A stretch of DNA of 15,866 nt from Saccoglossus kowalevskii (taxonomy: Eukaryota; Hemichordata; Enteropneusta; Harrimaniidae): assembly GCF_000003605.2 (NCBI RefSeq), contig NW_003135338.1:415248-431113 (forward strand). The letters are read 5' to 3'. Position 1 is the stretch's first letter; each line of letters starts with the position of its first letter. Both the position numbers and the translations under genes were made by a program. Shown here piece by piece: positions 1-7,790 of the stretch. The notes under the pieces were generated by a model. That model had not been told where the DNA came from, did not search any database, and saw only the letters and a program-made list of their open reading frames with translations.

Positions 1-1316
1 CTTTCAATCCCTTGTTCCATGGTAGTGACTATAAACTAAACTTTCAATCCCTTGTTTCCATGGTAGTGACTAAAACTAAAACATCAATCCCTTGTTTCCA
101 TTGTAGTGACTATAAACCTAAAACTTCAATCCCTTGTTTCCATGGTAGTGAGTAGAAACCCAAAACTTTATTCCCTCGTTTCCATGGTAGTGAGTAGAAA
201 CCTAAAACTTCAATCCCTTATTTCTATGGTAGTGACTATAAACCTAAAACATCAATTCCTTGTTTCTATGGTAGTGATAATAAACCTAAAACATCAACCC
301 CTTATTTCTATGGTAGTGACTATAAACCTACAATTTTAATCCCTTATTTCTATGGTAGTGACTATAAACCTAAAACACCAATCCCTTGTATCTATGGTAG
401 TGACTATAAACCTAAAACATCAATTCCTTGTATATATGGCAGTGACTATAAACCTAATACATCAATCCCTTGTTTCTATGGTAGTGACTAGAAACCTAAA
501 ACTTCAATCCCTTGTTTCCATGGTAGTGAGTAGAAACCTAAAACATCAACCCCGTTTTTCCATGGTAGTGACTATAAACCTACAATTTTAATCCCTTATT
601 TCTATGGTAGTGACTATAAACCAAAAACATCAATCCCTTGTATCTATGGTAGTGACTAGAAACCTAAAACTTCAACTCCGTTTTTCCATGGTAGTGACTA
701 TAAACCTACAATTTAATCCCTTGTTTCCATGGTAGTGAGTATAAACCTAAAACACCAATCCCTTGTTTCTATGGTAGTGACTAGAAATCTACAACTTCAA
801 CTCCGTATTTCCATGGTGGTGAGTAGAAACCTAAAACATCAACCCCGTATTTCCATTGGAGTGTGTAGAAACCTTACACTTCAATCCGTTATTTCTATAG
901 TACTGAGTAGAAACCTACAACATCAACCTCTTATTTCCAAAGTAGTGACTATAAACTTAAACCATCAAGCCCTTATTTCCATGGTGGTGAGTAATAACCT
1001 AGAACATCAACCAATTATTTCAATGGTAGTGAGTAGAAACCTAAAACACCAAGTCCTTATTTCCATTATAGTGAGTAGAAACCTAAAACATCAACCCATT
1101 ATTTCAATGGTAGGGAGTAGAATCCTAAAACACCAACCCCTTATTTTCATGGTAATGATTAGAAACCGAAAACGTTAACTGCGTATTTCAATGGCTGTGG
1201 ATAGAAACTAAAACATTAATCCTATATTGCCTTGGTAGTGAGTAGAAGCCTGGAACTTCAACCCCTGATTTTCTTGGTTGTGATTTTCGATCTTAAACCC
1301 CTTAGTGCCATGGTAT
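1..1316. repeat. 42-bp minisatellite array, about 31 units, continues past the left edge
   Basis: Units recur with a 42-bp period, each starting near ATGGTAGTGA, followed by CTATAAACCT or GTAGAAACCT, then AAAACATCAA and TCCCTTGTTTCT or TCCCTTATTTCC. The first two units in the window are 41 and 40 bp and nearly all later ones are 42. Two subtypes, ACTATAAA and AGTAGAAA, alternate in blocks. A marker variant, CAATTTTAAT, occurs at 331 and 583, exactly 252 bp (6 units) apart; a form with one T fewer is at 709, 126 bp (3 units) further. This shows amplification in multi-unit blocks. Units are alike up to about 850 and progressively degenerate to about 1316, as expected at an array edge. Because 42 is a multiple of 3, one frame stays open across several units and reads a 14-residue repeat such as MVVTINLKHQSLVS. 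This is most likely a by-product of the period. Confidence 0.97.
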
Positions 1317-2255
1317 AATCCGAGGTAGATTGTTGGTATCATGTGGACACGACATCTTGGTAATTATAAATCCCATTTCTATTGAAACTTATATTCAAAT
1401 CCAATAGTTAATATAATATTCATGTAGTATCACATTTTACCACTCAAATGCATACATTTTTAGTTAGTACAACAATTCCTGAAAATCACTATTTCTTTTT
1501 CTTTTTGAATTTACCACAATTATGTAAATTTCTGGCAATTTTTTGGTCTTAACTACCACATTAGAAATTAATCAACGTCAAGTGGTGTCAAGAAATGTCC
1601 AGTGGCTGTGCAATATACTAGTAGTATATATGTGAAATATTATTACAAGTTACTACAAATAGGGTTGCTATTACATTTAGGAATGATACCACTATGGTCC
1701 AGCATGGATGCCTGTTTCTAACCAATAAGTGTCACTCGTAGCAACAACGGAAATCACTAAAATGCTGCTATTATTCACAATTGGAAACTTTAAATTTACT
1801 ACCAATTCATTGCTTAGTAGCAGAATGGTCAGCACAGATTGGATACCCCCTTTACAACATATATGTTAAGATTTGATGCTTCAGGCCAATAACGATTTTC
1901 TGATTTTTTCAACCTTATGCTACCAGAGAAATCTTGTAATGCACATGTATAGAAATATTTCTATGTTGTGTTGTATTACTAAAAATATTTAATTTGAATG
2001 GTAGGACAGGAACAGAAACCAGCATAAAGCCACAGGCTCACACTGAAAGAATACTACAAAGAAATTCATAATATCATGCTAGGCCTTTGGTGCTGATGGT
2101 GACAAATACTGTGATTAATTACGCATACTGGTATTTCCAAAAGATTATACCATTTAGAGTAATACGGTTTTGTGCCCCGAATAAACATCACACTGTTTCC
2201 AATCTACCCGAATGATGAGTGCTACTGCATTCAAATGTCACACGTGCGTCATTAA
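1317..2255. other. AT-rich stretch with nothing recognised
   Basis: No open frame of useful length, no RNA gene and no repeat shared with the rest of the window were seen. One copy of the 9-mer TACTGGTAT lies at 2126-2134. The first bases continue fading traces of the 42-bp array. Confidence 0.6.
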
Positions 2256-2285
2256 TCACGGAGAGTGCACGCGGCGACTCCGTGA
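2256..2285. repeat. short perfect inverted repeat, 8-bp arms
   Basis: TCACGGAG at 2256-2263 is the exact reverse complement of CTCCGTGA at 2278-2285, with a 14-base GC-rich spacer. The surroundings (about 2230-2290) are richer in GC and CpG than the neighbouring DNA, and a CACGTG core lies just upstream at 2241-2246. It could be a small regulatory foldback or part of a decayed repeat; nothing decides between these. Confidence 0.55.
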
Positions 2286-3251
2286 ATTTAGATTAAATGC
2301 CAGGAGATCCATGATACCCCTAATGACAAGGAGGGTGTTTTTGGAACTTAGCAAACAGCGAGTCGTTTAATTTGGCTTAGGCGATTCGCGTGAGCGTGGA
2401 GCTAAACAGGAGCAAAGGCATACATTCACAGTAGCAACACATTTTCATTTTCTCTGTTTTTAACGTTTTCCGTTGTTTTCGACCATGGATTATAATAATT
2501 CTAAATGCCGGCTCATAAAATTTCACCCAAGTGTGATGTTTTTTGTTTGTTTTTTCATACGTTTCTGATCAGTCTAGATTTCGTGATGGCAGTTATTTCA
2601 GGCATTTGAGCGTCATTTCTGTATATTATCATATGCTAGTGGAACATGCCATTTAAGACTAGTATGGCCCTTTTAATATGCCCGGTTTTTTAGATGTTTC
2701 TCAGTGCATTCAGTGGGGTACAGTGATGAAAAATGTATTTATCTACTGCACCTGATTGCATGAATATGTATTAGTAGCTAGTGCATGTTCTTAGTCATCA
2801 AGATGGCATATTTTGAAGGTGTATGGTGAAATAAGCACGTTATTTTTTAATCAATGTACGAAGAAAGCATTGACACATGATTTGTGTGATATTGTGTACT
2901 TGTGTGATCGTATGAAATAGTTACAGTGGATAAAACAGGAAACTGAAGCAGCAGTGAAAACAAAAACGTTGATCGTCTGTGGACGAGTGACCGATCAAAC
3001 CAGGAAAGTAGTAATCAAGTAAATTACATTCTGCAACGTAATTAAAACACGTACTAAATGCTCAATGGCAAATTGTAATCACTGTGTAGCAGCCAAAAAT
3101 GTAACAGAATCATATGAATACAATATGGTGGCCCAAATAAATACAAATTTGAAAAAAGCGAAATTCTCAATTACCAAGTCATTTCTACAGCCAATTCACA
3201 TCATGGAAGACATCAGAGAACCCGATAAGGATAAGGATTAGTGCACATCAG
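2286..3251. other. unassigned DNA upstream of the Gypsy relic
   Basis: No gene is supported. From about 2930 to 3350 one plus-strand frame has fewer stops than expected for DNA this AT-rich, with stretches such as IKQETEAAVKTKTLIVCGRV. This would fit badly decayed gag or protease sequence upstream of the reverse transcriptase. However, I see no zinc knuckle and no aspartic protease active-site triad, so I leave it unassigned. A 27-codon frame starting in good context at 2485 has no support beyond its start site. Confidence 0.45.
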
Positions 3252-3394
3252 ATGGGACTGATTTGTGCCAGACAAAAGAAGTTGACATTTAGCCCATCAC
3301 AGCAGAGAAACTTATTGAGGGGTATTGCAGAAACGTACCACCTAAAATTGAACCATAAGGAAAATATCCATTGCAGTAAAAGGTCAGGTGAAGG

Positions 3395-3776
3395 ATGAAC
3401 AGACTGACTAAGCAAGATATAATAGCTCCAGTTACTACAGAGCCAACTCCACGTGCATCTAGCTAGGTAACGGTACACAATACAAACAAAATGGAATTTG
3501 GTATAGAACCTCCTGACTTAAAGGAGTGACTTCATAGGAGGCACTTTGCATCACCAATCATCAATGACATAATATATGAATTAGGAAAAATTGAAGTTTT
3601 CAGTGTGTTGGATGCAAAAAAAAAAAAAAAAACAGTTTCTGGCATGTATAGTTAAATTTGGGGAGCTCGGACCTAACAATTGTAATAAACCATTTGGCAG
3701 ATTTTTTGGGCTAAATATGCCATTTGACATATCTATAACGCTTGAAGAATATCAACATAAACATGACATGGCCTAA
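3395..3776 (+). pseudogene. reverse transcriptase domain relic, frameshifted
   Basis: This is the core of the Gypsy relic. The frame at 3395-3615 carries the N-terminal fingers and motif A, with stops TAG at 3464 and TGA at 3527. A run of 17 adenines (3616-3632) sits directly after the motif A residues LDA and shifts the frame, so that FWHV continues in a second frame. Another shift near 3675 moves motif B into a third frame, which closes at 3776. At least three frames are needed to follow the domain. After 3776 the sequence has weak remnants (LPG, EDNIDHIQKLL) where the catalytic YxDD box and following helix should lie, but the box is not identifiable. No function is possible. Confidence 0.85.
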
Positions 3777-3991
3777 AGATTGAAGCACTACCAGGGCGAT
3801 ATTAGATTGGAAGATAACATTGATCATATACAAAAGTTACTACTTACTTCATTTGAAGTGAAGGTGTGAAGTCAAAACCTGCAAAAATACATTATGGAAA
3901 ATCCTAAACCAACATAAGTGGCTGGAAACCACAGATTTATCTGATTCGTAAATTGTCTGAGTAAGTTTCTACCAACATCCTGAAGCAGCGT

Positions 3992-4093
3992 AGTCAGCCA
4001 ATAGCTTTTGTCAGTAGAGCATTACCAGAAACCAGGTATACGGGATTTCAGAAATATCCCAACACAAAGTATGGACTTCTGTGCCCAATGTAG
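3992..4093 (+). pseudogene. RNase H domain N-terminal remnant, truncated
   Basis: The frame from 3992 reads SQPIAFVSRALPETRYTG and on to a TAG at 4091. In intact Ty3/Gypsy elements this QPIA.ASRAL-type block lies within RNase H, well after the KFLP connection block. Here KFLPT ends at about 3977 and the RNase H block begins at about 3992. This points to an internal deletion of several dozen codons that removed the segment between them, including the first catalytic aspartate region. The rest of RNase H and all of integrase are missing, or beyond recognition after 4093. Confidence 0.8.
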
Positions 4094-4134
4094 GACAGGG
4101 ACACTACAGCTACCAAACTTCTCAAAGCAAATGA

Positions 4135-4269
4135 GATCCCATTGTTGAGCCAGAGCGTTATGAAGTTCCACTTTTCAGCATCGTAAAAGAAATACGTACA
4201 CCTGTTGCTGTAAATTACTTTCGGAAAGCAACAAATATAGCTCTTCGGGATTTGTGGCCAAAGTTTTAA
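4135..4269 (+). other. 44-codon open stretch after the Gypsy relic, unidentified
   Basis: Between TGA at 4132 and TAA at 4267 one plus frame is open and reads as plausible protein, for example PERYEVPLFSIVKEIRTPV and then YFRKATNIALRDLWPKF. It has no start codon of its own. I do not recognise the family. It could be a decayed remnant of the same element, an exon, or chance: 44 open codons are common in this window. The antisense strand is also open here. Confidence 0.25.
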
Positions 4270-4279
4270 AAACACGGTT

Positions 4280-4555
4280 TAATATCAACAAGTTCAAGTT
4301 TGTATGAATTACTATTTGTGCATTAACATATATATAATACTATTATACTATGTAACAGTGTACACACGAATTCAAATTATGATTAGTTACAAACAACCGA
4401 TATTTTTTCAAATAATTATTGATTTGCATATCCACATACAACAAACTGTGGCAAAAATGATATAATTTAGATTCCATAATACATATCTTTTGTAAACAAT
4501 AATATATAATGCAGTAATCCTCTACCACATCCTGTAGGTTTGTTCGTATCAATAA
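4280..4555. other. AT-rich spacer with nothing recognised
   Basis: The stretch is low-complexity and AT-rich, with short TATATA runs. It ends where base composition changes near 4555, at the start of a promoter-like block. Confidence 0.5.
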
Positions 4556-4648
4556 CCCGTTTCCCGCTTCGTGTAAGTTCCCGGAGACTGTTAAATTTGC
4601 CTAGCAACCGATTGCTCGTCCCGTGATACAGGTTAAGCTTTCAAAATG
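4556..4648 (+). promoter_or_regulatory. promoter-like block with E2F-type and RFX-type sites before a strong ATG context
   Basis: The block is richer in GC and CpG than its surroundings. It contains TTTCCCGC at 4560-4567 (fits the E2F consensus) and CCTAGCAAC at 4600-4608 (fits an RFX/X-box half site). It ends in TCAAAATGGCGC at 4641-4651, a strong initiation context that also resembles a YY1 site. No TATA box is seen at a suitable distance. These are consensus matches only; short motifs arise by chance. The clustering within about 90 bp ahead of a well-placed ATG is what makes it worth listing. Confidence 0.35.
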
Positions 4649-4723
4649 GCGCTAAATCGTGTTCTGTTGTTCGTTAAATTCCTGAATGATTTTTTGCATG
4701 TTTCACGTTTCGACCATTGCTGA
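4646..4723 (+). CDS. 25-codon open frame in strong start context, hypothetical
   Basis: The ATG lies in AAAATGG context and encodes MALNRVLLFVKFLNDFLHVS plus five more residues before TGA at 4721. It overlaps the longer frame at 4686-4919, which is in another frame, by 38 bases. It might be a short upstream frame, the first coding exon of a spliced gene, or the front half of a frame broken by one indel whose remainder is 4686-4919. It has no recognisable domain. Confidence 0.2.
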   Translation: MALNRVLLFVKFLNDFLHVSRFDHC

Positions 4724-4919
4724 CTTCGATAGAATGACCGTCCGACAGCTCAGAGACTTTCTCTGTTTCATCATCCGTTGTCGCTACAATACTAAACAAC
4801 GTGGTTGTGATTTCACCGATCCTTTGAAATTACCTGGTTACTCTATCGATTTTAGTAATGTTCCAGAATTCGGCTTATCCGATGTTTTCAACTATTCGGC
4901 GTTAGCATTCTCCATTTAG
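4686..4919 (+). CDS. 77-codon hypothetical open frame
   Basis: This frame begins MIFCMFHVSTIADF and continues with DRMTVRQLRDFLCFI, ending NYSALAFSI before TAG at 4917. MTVRQLRDFL is faintly like the first helix of a SAP-type DNA-binding fold, but the second helix and its glycine are not evident, so I make no domain call. It has no membrane segment or signal peptide. Its base composition is less AT-rich than its flanks, and it lies just downstream of a promoter-like block and a shorter frame in good start context. An open stretch of 77 codons is expected several times by chance in a window this size, so length alone is not evidence. It may be a host exon, a domesticated or dead transposon fragment, or noise. 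Confidence 0.25.
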   Translation: MIFCMFHVSTIADFDRMTVRQLRDFLCFIIRCRYNTKQRGCDFTDPLKLPGYSIDFSNVPEFGLSDVFNYSALAFSI

Positions 4920-4924
4920 CCACA

Positions 4925-5413
4925 TTATCATATAGCACAAAGCTACTGGTATATAGCTCTATGAATATACTAACTGAAATTTGAAATGGCTAATGAGAGA
5001 GCTTGCTATTTAAATTCCGAAATTACAATGTCATGCAATTCTATAGCACAATGCATGACGTAAAGAGATAATATCTACTATAAAACAGAATATCCATGGA
5101 ATGATAACATAATAGTTTTCATTCATAATAAACTCAAGTATTACAATTTACATGTGGCTAAATAACATAACATGCTAGTCAACAATAATTATAATGAGCA
5201 AGTGATAATGATGTCATTTATCCGACTGTGACCGGAAGAAGCTCAGGGTTTACAATGCGTTCAAAGATATTAAATCATGTTGCGACATTTGCCGTAAGCT
5301 CACCGTGTAACTCCCACTGTAGCTTCAAGTATCACTGATATTTCTTCGTGCTGAGGTTTACAACACGTAGAGTAATGCGATTGCCGCCATATCAAACTGA
5401 AAGCTTGACCCGT
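4925..5413. other. unassigned DNA with no gene seen
   Basis: No useful open frame is present. One TACTGGTAT copy is at 4944-4952. A GCCGCCATAT word near 5379 resembles a YY1 site. From about 5220 to 5460 the sequence is somewhat richer in GC than the flanks. Confidence 0.45.
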
Positions 5414-5458
5414 GTCACGTGACTGGTTATTAAGGTGTGTAAATCATGGTCACACGTG
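5414..5458. promoter_or_regulatory. pair of CACGTG E-boxes, one a perfect GTCACGTGAC palindrome
   Basis: GTCACGTGAC at 5414-5423 is a perfect 10-bp palindrome. It equals the CLEAR/M-box type consensus bound by MiT/TFE and related bHLH-zip factors in animals. A second CACGTG lies at 5453-5458. Two CACGTG cores 39 bp apart are uncommon in AT-rich sequence, but no transcription unit is visible nearby to give them meaning, and the foldback repeat starts about 35 bp downstream. Confidence 0.35.
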
Positions 5459-5492
5459 ATCTTGCGCAATTTGCAACTTGCGAAAAACGACT

Positions 5493-5610
5493 TACTGTAA
5501 AACATATCTTTTTAGCGAGCATGTTATTTTAGCTAATTTAGCTAATCCACAATTTCGCTAAATTAAGATGTCGCTAATAAGAATATATTCTCATAGTAAG
5601 ATTATTGGTA
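5493..5610 (+). repeat. foldback repeat beginning TACTGTAAAAC (MITE-like)
   Basis: TACTGTAAAACAT at 5493-5505 is followed by an imperfect 25-bp inverted repeat: 5512-5536 (TTAGCGAGCATGTTATTTTA...) pairs with 5553-5577 (...TTAAGATGTCGCTAA) across a 16-base loop. The same 11-mer TACTGTAAAAC occurs in reverse orientation at 7907-7917, at the edge of another repeat copy. This supports a dispersed non-autonomous family. The right boundary is uncertain; 5610 is a guess. I recall short repeats with these words in mollusc genomes but cannot check. Confidence 0.6.
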
Positions 5611-5739
5611 CTAAAATTCAGTTAATTCATGCATTGAGTCAAATTCGCTAAAATGGCATGTAGCTATTCCAATGTGTTTTACATTATTCATTTTCATTGA
5701 GAAAAATAAATTGTCACTGGCGGACCAAGAACTTCGGTA

Positions 5740-5750
5740 GGGGGGGGGGG
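5740..5750 (+). repeat. G11 homopolymer in a repeat-like context
   Basis: Eleven consecutive G follow CGGACCAAGAACTTCGGTA, and a GC-richer segment continues to about 5800. G-runs after GGCGGATCCA-like words are a recurrent theme of dispersed repeats in invertebrate genomes (from memory). A second run, G10 at 11815-11824, stands in another context. Confidence 0.7.
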
Positions 5751-5862
5751 CTCTTATTGACGTGGCCAGGTCCGCGCACTTCCGGTGGGCTGGGTTTGTC
5801 AATTTGTTTTGTTGTGGACTGAAGGTAAAAAGGTCTAAAAACCAGAGCCTCTGCTTTCAAAC

Positions 5863-5887
5863 ATAAACAATCGATAAACAATCGATA
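5863..5887 (+). repeat. tandem ATAAACAATCG pair
   Basis: ATAAACAATCG is repeated exactly at 5863-5873 and 5874-5884, followed by ATA. Each copy contains ATAAACA, which fits a forkhead-type site, and the junctions create ATCGAT. It may be regulatory or simply a small duplication. Confidence 0.5.
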
Positions 5888-6059
5888 TTTATGATGAGAA
5901 AATGTCTCATACTAAGATGACATATAAGGGATCTGTTCGCATTGTGAATGAATATGTATATCGTACTGGTATGATGTCAATTTCACTTCAACACATTACG
6001 ATGCCAGGATCTTGCTTGTATCAAGTCCTCGCACAGGCATGACGGTTTTATCCACCTAC

Positions 6060-6146
6060 CGATAATGACGACAATGACCGTGGCAATCATGGCCGCAAGT
6101 AACCATAACAACGACCTTTTCCTTGCAGTATAATTGTTATCTGCCA
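6060..6146 (-). CDS. putative internal exon encoding a transmembrane helix, phase 1-1
   Basis: On the minus strand a pyrimidine-rich tract ending TTTCATTTCAG (acceptor AG at 6148-6147) is followed by 87 bases and a good donor, TCG|GTAGGT (GT at 6059-6058). The exon reads ADNNYTARKR and then SLLWLLAAMIATVIVVII. The second part is a hydrophobic segment of about 18 residues that fits a single membrane span, with a glycosylation sequon NYT just before it. Two bases precede the first full codon and one follows the last, so the exon is phase 1 on both sides. This is the symmetric type common in modular receptors of animals. If the protein is type I, ligand-binding exons would lie at higher coordinates and a cytoplasmic tail at lower ones. 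I could not identify either in the window, so the gene probably has long introns. An unspliced open frame of 99 codons spans 5983-6282. The family is unknown. Confidence 0.55.
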
Positions 6147-6352
6147 CTGAAATGAAATAGAATATTTTTGTTAGCATGCACGAGCCTTGCCATGATAAGA
6201 CTACATTGTGTTGACAATTTGTAAACGCGGCTTTTGTCCTGTCTTGAACATGCTTTTTATAACAAAGCTTACTAGTGTCCACTCATTTCTGTAATCTACA
6301 CAATAATTGTACACGCACGTGCATGTGTGAATTTGATCTTAGCTGAGTGTAG

Positions 6353-6404
6353 TCGATTATTCACCAACTGTAGATGTTGGTGAATAATATATATATATAA
6401 TCGA
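6353..6404. repeat. hairpin with 13-bp perfect arms, with an outer stem and an AT bulge
   Basis: ATTATTCACCAAC at 6356-6368 is exactly complementary to GTTGGTGAATAAT at 6376-6388, with a 7-base loop TGTAGAT. Outside it, TCGATT (6353-6358) can also pair with AATCGA (6399-6404) across an inserted ATATATATAT run. It looks like a foldback whose one arm gained an AT microsatellite. It may be a short MITE relic or, as RNA, a hairpin. Confidence 0.75.
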
Positions 6405-6409
6405 AAAAT

Positions 6410-7390
6410 AGACATATGTATATCGATTATGACTGTCTCGACATAAGTTCCAATTCTGCACAACTATTCTGTGATTTGCTCAAATAGAACTTGTGATCAG
6501 ACTAATATACAGAGATAATTGAAATAGATTAGATAAAATAAATTAAATTACTTTTTTTAAACATAATGATATTCTCACAATTCACTGCAGCTCTGAATTA
6601 TTTAAAGACGAAAAAACGTATTTGATTATATTTACAAGTTAAAATCATTTAAAGAGGCTATTTTGTAACTTATATATTTGGTATTATTGAAATTGAAATA
6701 TAATAAATCAGTACAAGATTTTTCAATAAATATAGTCCTAGTATGTAAAAGTTTCTCGACTAACAGTGTATTTGCGTTTCACGGGAAGCCTCAGAAGCCC
6801 GGGGACAATAAAAACAATTGAGGGTCGGCTAGTATTTTCATCAATTGAAAATTGGAAGCAGGATTTCAAAATTGCTTTCGATAAAGAATTGTAACATGAA
6901 CTGATTCGTTCTTCGTTGAAGATTGTCGAAGCGATACTCGAATGACTTGACACTCGTCAGAGTTAATAGACACTCTCTAATTCACTATTTCACCAAGAGA
7001 TCAAACACGTACGCCATGAGCAGGTTTCAAAAAAAAGTTAATAGAAATATAAGATTTTCTCATCAACCTGTTCGCCGCCATGGCTAAATTATTTCTGATA
7101 TCTCAATGTAATCTGTCATTGGAACATTGGTGAAAAAACGGGAATTTATAATCGAAATAAAGATGCTTTGATGCTTAGTTTGGTGTGAAAACAAAGCTTG
7201 CAGCGTCCATTCACTCTAAATAAGATAGCAGATAAGCCGAGTACATGATATTCTATAATTTATCCAGACATTGAGCTAAAGATCGATTTGCCATGAAACG
7301 GATTGATGCATTGTTCGTATTTGCAATATGCTAGTATAAAAAACAATTAAACAAATTTGATTTCTCAACTAGATCAATTCATATGTGTCA
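6410..7390. other. AT-rich stretch without a supported gene
   Basis: Minus frames of 71 codons (6738-6953) and 80 codons (7397-7639, just beyond) are present but have no recognised domain and no good flanking splice signals. A GCCGCCATGG word at 7074-7083 gives an ideal start context but opens only 16 codons. Nothing else was seen. Confidence 0.45.
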
Positions 7391-7790
7391 CTATGACTAT
7401 TTTAAAATGGAAACCATGGAAACAATTAATGTCACATTCTGGAATGTACCAACTGTGTGTGAGGAAATAATGTCGCTAAGTGTGCGGTAAAAGTGTTGTG
7501 TAATAACGTTGAAACAGTAGGTGACCGGTAACCTAGTAAACGTACTAGACGGTGTTGCCCGAAAAGTTGAGTTATTTTGAACAGTCACCTCATTAATATC
7601 ACCTAGTATGTATTGTATATACCAGATATTACGATTCAATCAAACCTGAGATTTAACATATAGTATTAATCTCCCCGTGTATTTTATGTTATATACTTGT
7701 TATTTACTTACTCGCATCGAAGGGAGAAACAAGTTTCGTGTAAAGAAATGACAGTGAATGAATTAGTTATTCATTGGCTTTAAATTTTCG

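Larger units (their letters stand above)
3252..4093 (+). mobile_element. decayed Ty3/Gypsy LTR-retrotransposon pol fragment (reverse transcriptase to RNase H)
   Basis: Consecutive blocks match the order of a Ty3/Gypsy polyprotein, in different frames. 3252-3398: linker ahead of reverse transcriptase, including AETYHLKL. 3395-3615: start of the RT domain, with TKQDIIAPVT and then ELGKIEVFSVLDA, where the D is the motif A aspartate; in-frame stops lie at 3464 and 3527. 3637-3648: FWHV. 3688-3776: PFGRFFGLNMPFDISIT and EEYQ, the motif B region. 3894-3983: VAGNHRFI and FVNCLSKFLPT, the RT to RNase H connection, with stops. 3992-4093: SQPIAFVSRALPETRY, the start of RNase H. The YxDD active-site box cannot be found and integrase is absent. 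No flanking long terminal repeats were recognised. The element is long dead. The overall style resembles Gypsy copies common in invertebrates; clade placement needs alignment. Confidence 0.9.

Noticed and set aside
106-1178. Three plus-strand open frames of 77, 79 and 149 codons within the 42-bp array
   Set aside because: They follow from a 42-bp unit without a stop in one frame. The frame is broken by the CAATTTTAAT variant and by a single-base loss at 709, there is no proper start or end, and units vary without sign of protein constraint.
2485-2568. ATG in ideal context (GACCATGG) opening a 27-codon frame
   Set aside because: It is very short, has no domain and no donor at its end, and sits in featureless DNA.
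5611-5802. 63-codon minus-strand frame
   Set aside because: It runs antisense through the foldback repeat flank and the G11 run (read as prolines), so it is repeat noise.
7074-7129. GCCGCCATGG start context opening a 16-codon frame
   Set aside because: A single short frame; the word also fits a YY1 site and can arise by chance.
7397-7639. 80-codon minus-strand frame with several glycosylation sequons
   Set aside because: I looked for an extracellular exon to go with the transmembrane exon at 6060-6146, but found no domain pattern and no acceptor or donor of good quality.
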